Positions 38,846 through 47,455 of a DNA stretch of 64,000 nt are shown piece after piece. The notes below the pieces were generated by a model that was given only the letters and a program-made list of their open reading frames with translations, did not search any database and was not told where the DNA came from. The position numbers and the translations under genes are program-made. Within the stretch, counting starts at the first letter, position 1; the number at the start of each line of letters is the position of its first letter. The DNA comes from Rhodobiaceae bacterium UBA7804 (GTDB lineage Bacteria > Pseudomonadota > Alphaproteobacteria > Parvibaculales > Parvibaculaceae): NCBI GenBank assembly GCA_002480495.1, contig DLCG01000009.1, positions 474,566 to 538,565 of the forward strand, written 5' to 3'.

Positions 38846-39508
38846 GTGAGGGACAACGGAAGCAACATCGCCGCCGCCGCGCTGGCGACGCTGGTGGCCC
38901 TGGCTGCGCCGGCGGTGGCCGACAGCGTCACGGTCGCCGTGCGCACCGCCGACGGCGACGCGCTGAGCGGCGCCGCCGTGGTGCTGCGTCCGCTCGACGC
39001 GGCGGCAGCCGCGCCCGCCGCGGCGCCGACGGCCGCCGGGCCTGCGACCATGGCCCAGCAGAACCAGGAGTTCACACCCGGCGTGCTCACCGTGTCCCGC
39101 GGCGGCGCCGTGAGCTTTCCGAATCTCGACGCGGTGCAGCATCACGTGTACTCCTTCTCCGCGGCGCGCACCTTCGAGCTGCCGTTGTACAAGGGCGAGA
39201 CGCCACCGCCGGTGGCCTTCGACCAGGCCGGCGTGGTGACCCTGGGGTGCAACATCCACGATCACATGCGCGGCTTCATCGTGGTCGCCGACTCGCCGTT
39301 CCACGGCGTCACCGACGACGCTGGCAGGATCGAGCTCGACGTGCCCGCCGGCGAGTACCAACTGGTGCTGTGGCATGCCCGTCAGCGCGAGACGCCGGCG
39401 GCGGAGTCCATCGCCGTGAGCGGGCCGCTGACCCTCGACCGGCGCCTAGACGTCAGGCCGCCGCCGAAACCGGTGGTGAAGGGGCTCAAGGCCTGGGTGG
39501 CGGAATGA
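38846..39508 (+). CDS. exported cupredoxin (methylamine-utilisation-type, copper)
   Basis: A 220-residue periplasmic protein, GTG start, signal peptide about 1-25. The plastocyanin-like core (about 60-150) holds the copper ligands as HHVYSFS (His), then GCNIHDHM (Cys, His, Met) after the LPLYKG strand. A C-terminal carboxypeptidase-regulatory-like beta domain follows. It likely carries electrons or senses copper/redox state in the periplasm. Its stop overlaps the start of the c-di-GMP enzyme gene as ATGA, linking the two in one coupled operon. Confidence 0.88.
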   Translation: MRDNGSNIAAAALATLVALAAPAVADSVTVAVRTADGDALSGAAVVLRPLDAAAAAPAAAPTAAGPATMAQQNQEFTPGVLTVSRGGAVSFPNLDAVQHHVYSFSAARTFELPLYKGETPPPVAFDQAGVVTLGCNIHDHMRGFIVVADSPFHGVTDDAGRIELDVPAGEYQLVLWHARQRETPAAESIAVSGPLTLDRRLDVRPPPKPVVKGLKAWVAE

Positions 39509-41856
39509 CGCTGCTGCCCCGGGGGTTCCGCGCCCAGCTCCTGCTGGCCTTCACCGGTCTGCTCACCGTCACCGCCGTCGGCGTCGGCATCGCCGTGTCC
39601 GTCACCAGCTCCAGCCAGGTGCTGGCCCAGATGGAGCGCAAGGTGCTGGTGGGGAGCCACGTGCTGGACAGCTTCCTCGATGCCCGCCGGGAACAGCTCG
39701 ACGCCGCCGTGCGCGTGCTGACCAACGACTTCGGCTTCCGAGCCGCGGTCGCCACCGGCGACACGCCGACCATCTCGTCCACCCTCGACAATCACGGGCG
39801 GCGCATCGGCGCCGACCTCATGGTGCTGGTCGACGACGACGGCGCGGTCGTGACCTCCGACCCGACCCGTCCGCGCGGCCGGCAGGTGCCGTTCGCCCAC
39901 GCGCTCGATCAGGCCCGGGAAACCGGCAGCGCCGCCGCCATCGGCGCCTACGACGGCAGCCTGTACCAGTACTTCGTGGTCCCCGTGCTCGCGCCGGAAC
40001 CGGTCGCGTGGGTGGTGGTCGCCTTCGCCATCGACCGGGCCATCGCCCGGGAGCTCGCGGCGCTGACCGATCTGGAGGTCACCTTCGCCGGCCTCGACGC
40101 CGGCGGCGCGGCGACGACGATGGTGTCCACCCTCGCCGCCGACGTGGCAGGGAGCCTGCTGCCGGCGCTGCGCACCCGCCACGCCGACGCTCCGGAGGAC
40201 GTGGTCCGTACCCACGAGGGCGCCTACCTGGGCGCGATCCGGAGGTTGGGCGGCGGCGATGCCGAGCGGGTGTTCGCGGCCCTGCAGATGCCGACCCGGG
40301 TGATCGACGACACCGTCTGGCTGGTGGTCGGGCAGATCACCGTCGCGCTCGCCATCGCTCTCGCGCTCACCCTCACTCTGAGCCTGTGGCTCGCCCGGCG
40401 CATCTCCGAGCCGATCAGCCGGCTGATCACCAGCGCGCGGCGCATCGAGCGCGGCGAGTACGACACGCCGGTCGCCGTAGCCGGCGGCGGAGAGATGGCG
40501 CTGCTGGGCTCGGCGCTGGCGACCATGCAGCAGGGCATCCGCGACCGGGAAGCGCACATCCGTCATCAGGCCGACCACGACGACGTCACCGGACTGCCCA
40601 ACCGCCGCCACCTGGCCCGGTTCTGCGAGGACCACCGCGCGCCGTTCACTCTGTGCCTGCTGGCGCTGACCGACATCAAGAACGTGCGCTTCAGCTTCGG
40701 CCACGATGCCGCCGACGCGCTGCTGGTGGCCGTCGGCGACCGCCTGTCCGAGGACGCCGACGTCGCGATGGTCGCCCGGGTCAGCGGGCACGAGTTCGCC
40801 CTGGTGCTGCCGCCCTGCTCCGCCGACGCCGCCCTGGACCGGGCCAGAGCGCTGCGCAGCCGCGCCGCCGGCCCGCATCCGGTCATGGGCCACCGGCTCG
40901 ACGCCGCGGTCACCTGCGCCGTCATCGCCTTTCCCGAGGACGCCGCCGACTTCCAGACCCTGTTCCGGGGCGCGGAGACCTCTCTCGAACTCGCCGGTGA
41001 GCAGCCCGACGGCTGCGTCGCCTATCTGCCGGGTCACGAAGCGCTGCGCGCCCGGCAGCTCGAGATCATCGCCAGCTTCGAGACGGCCTGCCGCGACGGC
41101 CAGCTGTCGCTGCGGTTCCAGCCCAAGGTGGACCTGGGCAGCGGCACGGTGTCCGACTGCGAGGCGCTGCTGCGCTGGGAGCATCCGACCCTGGGCTTCG
41201 TGCCGCCCGACGAGTTCATTCTGCTCGCCGAGCGCTCCGGCAACATCCGCCGCCTGTCGGACTGGGTGCTCGACGCCGCCGTCGGGCAGATCGCCGCCTG
41301 GCGCGACGATGGCCTGACCATGACGGTCGCCGTCAACCTGTCCGCCCACGATCTGGCCGACCCCGGGCTGCCCGACATCATCCGCGCCACCCTCGCACGC
41401 CACGGCGTCGACGCCGGCCGGCTGGTGCTGGAGGTGACCGAGAGCGCCGTCATGCGTGACCCGGAGCGGGCGGCCGCCTCGCTGCGGGCGCTCAAGGCGA
41501 TGGGCTCGCGGCTGTCAATCGACGACTTCGGCACCGGGCAGTCGTCACTCGCCCAGCTCAAGCGCCTGCCCGTGGACGAGCTCAAGATCGACAAGTCCTT
41601 CGTGCTGGAACTCGACACCAGCGACGACGACGCGCTCATCGTCAGCTCGACCATCGAGCTCGGCCACAACCTCGGACTCGCCATCGTCGCGGAAGGCGTC
41701 GAGAACGCCGCCAGCCTGGACATGCTGACCGGCTACGGCTGCGACAAGGTCCAGGGCTACCACTTCAGCCGGCCGCTGCCCGCCGACGAGTTCGTGGCGT
41801 GGACGCGGGCGATCAACGGAACCTCCGAACGAGCCATGGGAGCCACCGGCACATGA
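39505..41856 (+). CDS. membrane c-di-GMP phosphodiesterase, degenerate GGDEF plus intact EAL
   Basis: A 783-residue signalling protein. A helix at 10-33, a periplasmic sensor (double-Cache-like, about 35-270), a helix at 275-300, HAMP, GGDEF (about 345-500) and EAL (about 525-770) follow in order. The GGDEF signature is SGHEF near residue 427, so cyclase activity is unlikely. The EAL domain keeps CEALLRWEHP (Glu near 552), NLS, EVTES, DDFGTGQSS and LKIDKSFV, so it should hydrolyse c-di-GMP. Coupled by ATGA overlaps to the cupredoxin gene upstream and the DUF3034 gene downstream, suggesting control by a periplasmic redox or copper signal. Confidence 0.93.
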   Translation: MTLLPRGFRAQLLLAFTGLLTVTAVGVGIAVSVTSSSQVLAQMERKVLVGSHVLDSFLDARREQLDAAVRVLTNDFGFRAAVATGDTPTISSTLDNHGRRIGADLMVLVDDDGAVVTSDPTRPRGRQVPFAHALDQARETGSAAAIGAYDGSLYQYFVVPVLAPEPVAWVVVAFAIDRAIARELAALTDLEVTFAGLDAGGAATTMVSTLAADVAGSLLPALRTRHADAPEDVVRTHEGAYLGAIRRLGGGDAERVFAALQMPTRVIDDTVWLVVGQITVALAIALALTLTLSLWLARRISEPISRLITSARRIERGEYDTPVAVAGGGEMALLGSALATMQQGIRDREAHIRHQADHDDVTGLPNRRHLARFCEDHRAPFTLCLLALTDIKNVRFSFGHDAADALLVAVGDRLSEDADVAMVARVSGHEFALVLPPCSADAALDRARALRSRAAGPHPVMGHRLDAAVTCAVIAFPEDAADFQTLFRGAETSLELAGEQPDGCVAYLPGHEALRARQLEIIASFETACRDGQLSLRFQPKVDLGSGTVSDCEALLRWEHPTLGFVPPDEFILLAERSGNIRRLSDWVLDAAVGQIAAWRDDGLTMTVAVNLSAHDLADPGLPDIIRATLARHGVDAGRLVLEVTESAVMRDPERAAASLRALKAMGSRLSIDDFGTGQSSLAQLKRLPVDELKIDKSFVLELDTSDDDALIVSSTIELGHNLGLAIVAEGVENAASLDMLTGYGCDKVQGYHFSRPLPADEFVAWTRAINGTSERAMGATGT

Positions 41857-42698
41857 CCCGACGATTCCAGCGCTGCATCACCGCCGGCCTGCTGACGCTG
41901 TCGCTGGCCGCGCCCGGCGCCCTGGCGGGCAGCCGCATCCTGGCCACCGGCGGCGCGACGCCCATCGAAGGCGGCGGCGGCGGCGGCATCACGCCCTGGG
42001 CGCTGATCACCGGCTACGGCAGCAGCGGCGAAACCGGCATCTCCGCCTTCGCGACCCGGGTGGACGTCCGCGACTTCCGGCTCGACAGCGCCGGCCTCGC
42101 CGTCGGCTGGAACGACCGGCTGGAAGCATCCTTCGCCCGCCAGGCGCTGGACGTCCAGCCCCTGGACGTGACCCTGAAGCAGGACGTGTTCGGCCTGAAG
42201 GCCCGGGTCGCCGGCCGTCTGCTCTACACGGCCATGCCCCAGGTGTCGGTGGGCCTGCAGCACAAGCGCAACCGGAGCTTCGACGTGCCGGCGGCGCTGG
42301 GAGCCGCCGATGACTCGGGCACCGATCTCTACGTGTCCGCCGCCAAGCTCTGGTTCGCCGCCCTGTTCGACCGCAACCTGTTCGCCAACGTCACGCTGCG
42401 CCGTACCGAGGCCAACGAGATCGGCCTGCTGGGATTCGACGCCGCCGGCGAGGATGCCAGCCTGGTGGCCGAGGGCACGCTGGCGGTGTTCCTCGACGAT
42501 CGCTGGGTGATCGGCTACGAGTACCGGCAGAAGCCGGATCATCTCGACGCCGTGACGGAGAACGACTGGCAGGACCTGTTCGTCGCCTACTTCCCCTCCA
42601 AGCGCGTGTCGCTGGTGGCGGCGCGGGCCATGCTCGACGAGATCGCCGGCCTGCCCGATCAGGACGGCTGGTACCTGTCCATCCAGGCCACGCTGTAA
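41853..42698 (+). CDS. exported DUF3034 protein, barrel-like
   Basis: A 281-residue protein with a signal peptide (about 1-25, ending GALAGS), a glycine-rich stretch (PIEGGGGGGITPW) and amphipathic beta segments ending DGWYLSIQATL. It fits the DUF3034 family, probably an outer-membrane barrel of unknown function. The start overlaps the phosphodiesterase stop. Third gene of the cupredoxin operon. Confidence 0.82.
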   Translation: MTRRFQRCITAGLLTLSLAAPGALAGSRILATGGATPIEGGGGGGITPWALITGYGSSGETGISAFATRVDVRDFRLDSAGLAVGWNDRLEASFARQALDVQPLDVTLKQDVFGLKARVAGRLLYTAMPQVSVGLQHKRNRSFDVPAALGAADDSGTDLYVSAAKLWFAALFDRNLFANVTLRRTEANEIGLLGFDAAGEDASLVAEGTLAVFLDDRWVIGYEYRQKPDHLDAVTENDWQDLFVAYFPSKRVSLVAARAMLDEIAGLPDQDGWYLSIQATL

Positions 42699-42718
42699 CG
42701 CCGACCGGAGACGCCGAC

Positions 42719-43138
42719 GTGACCAAGACCATCCTGCTGATCACCGCGCTGCTCGCCACCGGATGCGCGAGCCAGCGGCCGGCCGACGACCTGTACCGGG
42801 ACCTCGGCGGCGACGAAGGCGTCACCCGCATCGTCGACGCCTTCCTGGTGCACCTGGCCGAGGACGAGCTGGTGGTGGACACCTTCGCCGACACCGACAT
42901 CGCCGAGTTCCGGCGGCTGATGATCGAGCAGCTCTGCGATCTGAGCGGCGGCCCCTGCACGTACGGGGGCCGCACCATGGCGGAATCCCACGCCGGCATG
43001 GGCGTGACGCCGGCCATGTTCAACGCGCTGGTGGCGGACTTCATCGACGCGATGGACGACGCCGGGGTGCCCCAGGGCGCCCAGAACCGGCTGCTGGGAC
43101 GGCTCGCGCCCATGTACGGCGACATCGTCGAGGGATGA
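42719..43138 (+). CDS. group 1 truncated haemoglobin, lipoprotein form
   Basis: A 139-residue trHb1. The N-terminus MTKTILLITALLATGCAS ends in a lipobox, so the globin is probably anchored on the periplasmic side. The globin begins LYRDLGGDEGVTRIVDAFL, and the proximal His is in AESHAGMGVT near residue 92. It would bind haem with O2 or NO. GTG start 21 bases after the DUF3034 stop makes it the last gene of the cupredoxin-phosphodiesterase operon. Confidence 0.9.
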   Translation: MTKTILLITALLATGCASQRPADDLYRDLGGDEGVTRIVDAFLVHLAEDELVVDTFADTDIAEFRRLMIEQLCDLSGGPCTYGGRTMAESHAGMGVTPAMFNALVADFIDAMDDAGVPQGAQNRLLGRLAPMYGDIVEG

Positions 43139-43165
43139 ACCGGACCGGCCTGCCCGCCGCGCCGG

Positions 43166-45013
43166 TCAGAACGGCCAGAACCACGGAATGAGCGCCACCG
43201 CGACGGCGCCCGCCAGCACGTTGAGCGGCAGGCCGATGCGCAGGAAGTCGCCGAACCGGTAGTTGCCGGCGCCGTAGACGATGGTGTTGGTCTGGTAGCC
43301 GAGCGGCGTGGCGAAGCTGGCGCTGGCCGCGAACATCACCGCCACCACGAACGGCCGCGGGTCGACCCCGGTCTGCTCGGCGAGGCCGATGACCAGGGGC
43401 GTCAGCAGCACGGCGACGGCGTTGTTGGTGATGGTCTCGGTGAGCGCCGACGCCAGCACGTAGACCACCGCGAGCAGCACCCAGGGCCCGAGCCCGGCGG
43501 TCAGCGCCGCAGCTTGCTCGACCAGCAGGGCCGCCGCGCCGGTCGTCTCCATGGCCCGGCCGATCGCCAGCATGCCGAAGATCAGAAACAGTATGCGCCA
43601 GTCGACGGCCCGATAGGCCTCCGGCGCGTCGATGCAGCCCACCGCCACCACCGCCACGGCGCCGACCAGCGCGAGGCCCGCGATCGGCAGCACGTCGAGG
43701 GCGGCCAGCACGACGATCAGCGCGACGGTCACGAGCGCCAGAGGCGCCCGGCGGCGCCGGTACACGGGAGCCGCCGGTTCGCTCAGGTTGATCAGCTCGC
43801 CCTGGGCGAACAGCTCGCGAAGCTGCTGCTCGCCGGATTCCAGCAGCAGCGTGTCGCCGAACTGCAGCGGCTGCCCCTCGAACTCGGCCACGCCGGCGCC
43901 CTGGCGATGCATGGCCAGCACCCGCACGTCGTAGGCCTGGCGCAGGTTGAGCTCGCCGACGCGCTTGCCGATCAGCCGGGAGTCGGGCGCGACGATGCCT
44001 TCCATCACGGTGGTCCGGCGGTGCGCCAGCGGGCGGAACCCGGCCAGCAGGGCACTGCGCGACGGAGGTTCCGACTGCTCACGCCAGGACGGCTCCACGA
44101 TGTCCCGCAGCTCGAGCACGTTGGCCGCGTCGGATCGGATGGTGATGCGGTCGCCGGGCTCGAGCACCAGGTCGCGGTCGGCGGGCCGCGCCTGGCGGTC
44201 GCGCACCACGTCCACCACGGTCACGTCGGAACGCTGGAAGATGCCGGTATCGGCCAGCCGCCCGCCGACCAGCGACGATTCCTCGGCGACGAACAGCTCG
44301 GTGACGAAATCCCGGCGGGCGCGCACGTCGTCGGTGCTGAACGTGGGCTGGCGCCGCGGCAGCAGCCAGGGCCCCACCGTCATCAGATAGACGATCCCGA
44401 CGGCGCCGACGATCAGCCCCGGCGCGGTGATCTCGAAGATGCCGAACGGCGCCAGCCCGTGATCCCTGGCCACCCCGTCGACGATCAGGTTGGTGGACGT
44501 GCCGATCACCGTGCAGGCGCCGCCCAGCACGCTGGCGTAGGACAGCGGTATCAGCAGCTTGGACGGCACCGTGTCGAGCCGGTCCGCCAGCGCGATCATC
44601 ACCGGCACCAGCACCATCACGACCGGGGTGTTGTTCACCACGGCGGACACGGCCATCACCGCGGCCAGCATGACCAGTCGGGCGCGCACCGGCCCCAGGT
44701 CCGCGAGCCGTTCGGCGCCGGCGCTCAGCCGCGCCACCACGCCGGTGCTCTGCAGCGCGGCGCTCACCACGAACAGCGCGCCCACCGTCACCGGGCCGGG
44801 ATTGCTGAACACGCCCAGCAGCGCGTCCACCGGCAGCACACCCGTCACCAGCAGCACGCCGGCGCCCAGCATGGCCACCACGTCCGGCGAACGCCGGCCC
44901 CGCACGAACCCCACGAACACCGCGCCCAGCACCGCCAGCACGAGGATCAGATCCAACTCCACGCCGTCGGGCCAGAACCCGGGCGCGCTGCCGTTCCCGT
45001 CGCTGCCACTCAT
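43166..45013 (-). CDS. SLC13-family permease with two TrkA-C domains
   Basis: A 615-residue transporter. Two membrane halves (about 20-215 and 420-615) flank two RCK_C/TrkA-C ligand domains (about 225-305 and 330-405; ESSLVGGRLADTGIFQRSDV and DSRLIGKRVGELNLRQAYDV). The membrane motifs AVVNNTPVVM and IGTSTNLIVDG are those of divalent-anion/Na+ symporters. It may take up sulfate or dicarboxylates, but the substrate is not certain. Follows the cardiolipin synthase gene on the same strand. Confidence 0.9.
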   Translation of the reverse strand: MSGSDGNGSAPGFWPDGVELDLILVLAVLGAVFVGFVRGRRSPDVVAMLGAGVLLVTGVLPVDALLGVFSNPGPVTVGALFVVSAALQSTGVVARLSAGAERLADLGPVRARLVMLAAVMAVSAVVNNTPVVMVLVPVMIALADRLDTVPSKLLIPLSYASVLGGACTVIGTSTNLIVDGVARDHGLAPFGIFEITAPGLIVGAVGIVYLMTVGPWLLPRRQPTFSTDDVRARRDFVTELFVAEESSLVGGRLADTGIFQRSDVTVVDVVRDRQARPADRDLVLEPGDRITIRSDAANVLELRDIVEPSWREQSEPPSRSALLAGFRPLAHRRTTVMEGIVAPDSRLIGKRVGELNLRQAYDVRVLAMHRQGAGVAEFEGQPLQFGDTLLLESGEQQLRELFAQGELINLSEPAAPVYRRRRAPLALVTVALIVVLAALDVLPIAGLALVGAVAVVAVGCIDAPEAYRAVDWRILFLIFGMLAIGRAMETTGAAALLVEQAAALTAGLGPWVLLAVVYVLASALTETITNNAVAVLLTPLVIGLAEQTGVDPRPFVVAVMFAASASFATPLGYQTNTIVYGAGNYRFGDFLRIGLPLNVLAGAVAVALIPWFWPF

Positions 45014-45056
45014 GGCGGAGCAGGTTGCAAGAATCGTGCAGGGGGCGCGTGCGGCC

Positions 45057-46481
45057 TCAGAGATAGGGCGAGAACAGCCAGGCGACCCCGTCCACCAGAC
45101 GGGTGCCGAGCCGGCGGCCGTCCACGTCGGCGAGCGTCACTTCCGGAGACTGCGCCCGGGCCGCCTCCACGTGCGCCCACAGCGCCGTCACCGTCGGCCG
45201 GTCGAAGACCTCCACGGTCAGCTCGAAGTTGAGCCGCAGGCTCCTGGGATCCAGATTGGCCGAGCCGATCTGGGCATAGTCGTCGTCCACCAGCAGCAGC
45301 TTGCTGTGCACGAACGGTCCGGGCTGGTAGTGCACCCGCACCCCGCGCTGCAGCAGCTCCCACAGCAGATGCCGCGTGGCCCGGTGCACGAAGAACAGGT
45401 TGTTGTGGGCCGGCAGCAGGATCGCCACGTCCACGCCCCGCAGCGCGGCCGCCTGCAGCGCGCCGAGCAGTTCCCGGGGCGGCACGAAGTACGGGGTCAT
45501 GATGGCGACCCGCCGCCGCGCCAGCCCGATCGCCCCGGTGATCAGCAGCAGCAGCCGGTCGAGCTCCTCGTCCGGCCCGTCCGCGATCGCCCGGCAGCGC
45601 GCCTCGCCGGCCCGCACCGGCGTCAGCCGATGATGCCGCTCCGGGCCGCCGGCGAACGCCCAGTCGCTGTCGAAGATGGCCAGCAGCCGGTCCAGCACCG
45701 GCCCGCGCAGCGCGAAGTGCACGTCCACCACCCGGCGGTCCCGCCGCCCCGCCGGCGCGCGCGCCAGCAGGTGCCGGTCGGAGACGTTCATGCCGCCGGT
45801 GAAGCCGACCCGGTCGTCCACCAGCAGGATCTTCCGGTGATTGCGCAGATTGATCATGAAGCTCGGCGGCAGCAGCCGGGGCGGCAGGAAGCGGCGCACG
45901 TCGACGCCGCGCCTGGCCAGCAGATGGCGGGCCCGCGGCCACGAGTAGAGCTCACCCACGCCGTCCAGCAGCACCCGGACCTCGACTCCCCGGTCCACGG
46001 CGCGTCCCAGGGCGTCCGCGAAGGCCGTTCCGGTGTCGTCGCGATCGAAGATGTAGCTGCTCAGCAGCACGCGCTCGGCGGCGGTGTCGATGGCCTCGAG
46101 CATGGCGGGATAGGCCGCTTCGCCGCCGTGCAGGATCTCCACGTCGTTGCCGGCGAGCAGCGGCCCGCCGCTGACCGCCTCGCCGAGCCGCGCCAGCGGC
46201 GCCAGCGCCTCCTCGGGCTCCACCGTGAAAGCGGCGGCAGCCGGCTCCGGGAGATCGTCCTCCCGCAGGCGCTGGGCGCGCCGCCGGGTGCGGTTCACGC
46301 CGAACAGGTAGTACAGCGCCGCGCCGGCCAGCGGAAACATCAGGCAGACCGCGATCCAGCCGAATGCCGACCGCGGCCGCCGCTTGTTGATCAGCGCATG
46401 GCCGCTGGCGAGCACGCCGAGCACGCCGGCCACCGCCGCGAACAGCACTGTCCATGGATCGGCGGGCAGGTATCCGGTCAT
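45057..46481 (-). CDS. cls: cardiolipin synthase (phospholipase D superfamily)
   Basis: A 474-residue membrane enzyme. Two N-terminal helices (about 10-60) precede two HKD catalytic motifs: NHRKILLVDDRVGFTGG near residue 215 and HSKLLLVDDDYAQIGSANLD near 395. It joins phosphatidyl groups to make cardiolipin. ATG 46481 overlaps the patatin stop as ATGA, so the two lipid enzymes are translationally coupled and probably follow the antiporter operon. Confidence 0.93.
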   Translation of the reverse strand: MTGYLPADPWTVLFAAVAGVLGVLASGHALINKRRPRSAFGWIAVCLMFPLAGAALYYLFGVNRTRRRAQRLREDDLPEPAAAAFTVEPEEALAPLARLGEAVSGGPLLAGNDVEILHGGEAAYPAMLEAIDTAAERVLLSSYIFDRDDTGTAFADALGRAVDRGVEVRVLLDGVGELYSWPRARHLLARRGVDVRRFLPPRLLPPSFMINLRNHRKILLVDDRVGFTGGMNVSDRHLLARAPAGRRDRRVVDVHFALRGPVLDRLLAIFDSDWAFAGGPERHHRLTPVRAGEARCRAIADGPDEELDRLLLLITGAIGLARRRVAIMTPYFVPPRELLGALQAAALRGVDVAILLPAHNNLFFVHRATRHLLWELLQRGVRVHYQPGPFVHSKLLLVDDDYAQIGSANLDPRSLRLNFELTVEVFDRPTVTALWAHVEAARAQSPEVTLADVDGRRLGTRLVDGVAWLFSPYL

Positions 46482-47413
46482 GCCGCGCCCGATGCCAGCC
46501 GTTCGATCTCGGCGGCCCGATCCTCCACGGCCCGACGCCCCCGGTCGAGCGCCAGCGACGCCCGGTGGAAGTCCATCAGGGCGATGTCCTGAACGTCCGG
46601 CACGATCTCGATTTCCGGCGGGTCGCCTGCCAGCCGGCTGCGCGTCACCCGCTCCTGCATGATGTTGATGGCGCTGCTGACCACGTCGAGCAGAGCGGGC
46701 TCGCGATCGGCGTCGTCGTCGCCGTCGAACAGGTTCGCCACCATGGCCTGCAGGCGTTCCAGGTAGGAGCTCTCCTCCCGTCGAACCTGCCCCGCCACCG
46801 TGTCGTCCGGCGCCGCCGGCGGCCGCCGCAGCCGCGCCAGCCGGTGGCGATAGGGGCTGAGATTGACGGCGATCACCACGTCCGCGCCGAGCATGCGGCA
46901 CAGGGTCACGGGCACGGGGTCGACCAGCCCGCCGTCCACCAGCCAGGCGCCCTGATGACGCACCGCCGGAAACAGCCCGGGCATGGCGCAGGACGCGCGT
47001 ACGGCACGGATCGTGGATCCGGAGCGCAGCCACACCGTGCGGCCCTGGTGCAGGTCCGTCGCCACGGCGCCGAACGGCAGCTCCAGCTCCCCGATGTCGC
47101 GCTCCAGCAGAATGTCTTCGATGGCGCGCATCACCCGGTTGCCCTCGATGACGCCGCCGCCGATGCTGGCGTCGAGCAGCTTGAGCACGTCGATGCGCCG
47201 CAGGTCCAGCACCCAGGAGGTCAACGCGTCGAGGCGGCCGCCGGCCAGGGCCGCGCCGACCAGGGCGCCGATGGACGCCCCGCTGACCACCTCCGGAACG
47301 ATGCCCCGTTCCTCGAGCGCTTCGAGCACCCCGAGATGGGCCCAGCCGCGGGCGGCGCCACCGCCCAGAGCGACGCCGATCTTCAGACCAGCGGGGTTCG
47401 GATCATCGGTCAT
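46478..47413 (-). CDS. RssA-like patatin-family serine hydrolase
   Basis: A 311-residue cytoplasmic patatin of the RssA/YchK type. The oxyanion loop is GGGAARGWAHLGVLEAL, the nucleophile elbow GASIGA near residue 50, and the dyad Asp lies in VDGGLVDPVPV near 160. Start at ATG 47413; a start 30 bases upstream is also possible. Coupled to cls downstream and 43 bases after the third D-like antiporter subunit gene. Confidence 0.92.
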   Translation of the reverse strand: MTDDPNPAGLKIGVALGGGAARGWAHLGVLEALEERGIVPEVVSGASIGALVGAALAGGRLDALTSWVLDLRRIDVLKLLDASIGGGVIEGNRVMRAIEDILLERDIGELELPFGAVATDLHQGRTVWLRSGSTIRAVRASCAMPGLFPAVRHQGAWLVDGGLVDPVPVTLCRMLGADVVIAVNLSPYRHRLARLRRPPAAPDDTVAGQVRREESSYLERLQAMVANLFDGDDDADREPALLDVVSSAINIMQERVTRSRLAGDPPEIEIVPDVQDIALMDFHRASLALDRGRRAVEDRAAEIERLASGAA

Positions 47414-47455
47414 GGGTTCGCTCCCGGCGGCCCAGCTCGGCAACCGGGACCGCCG

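Noticed and set aside
38809..39504. Apparent 232-residue N-terminal extension of the c-di-GMP phosphodiesterase
   Set aside because: The extension is Arg-rich out-of-frame translation of the cupredoxin gene. The true start is the ATGA overlap at 39505, followed at once by a membrane helix.
46482..47033. N-terminal extension of the cardiolipin synthase frame
   Set aside because: It is out-of-frame patatin sequence. Coupling at ATG 46481 gives a normal-length enzyme.
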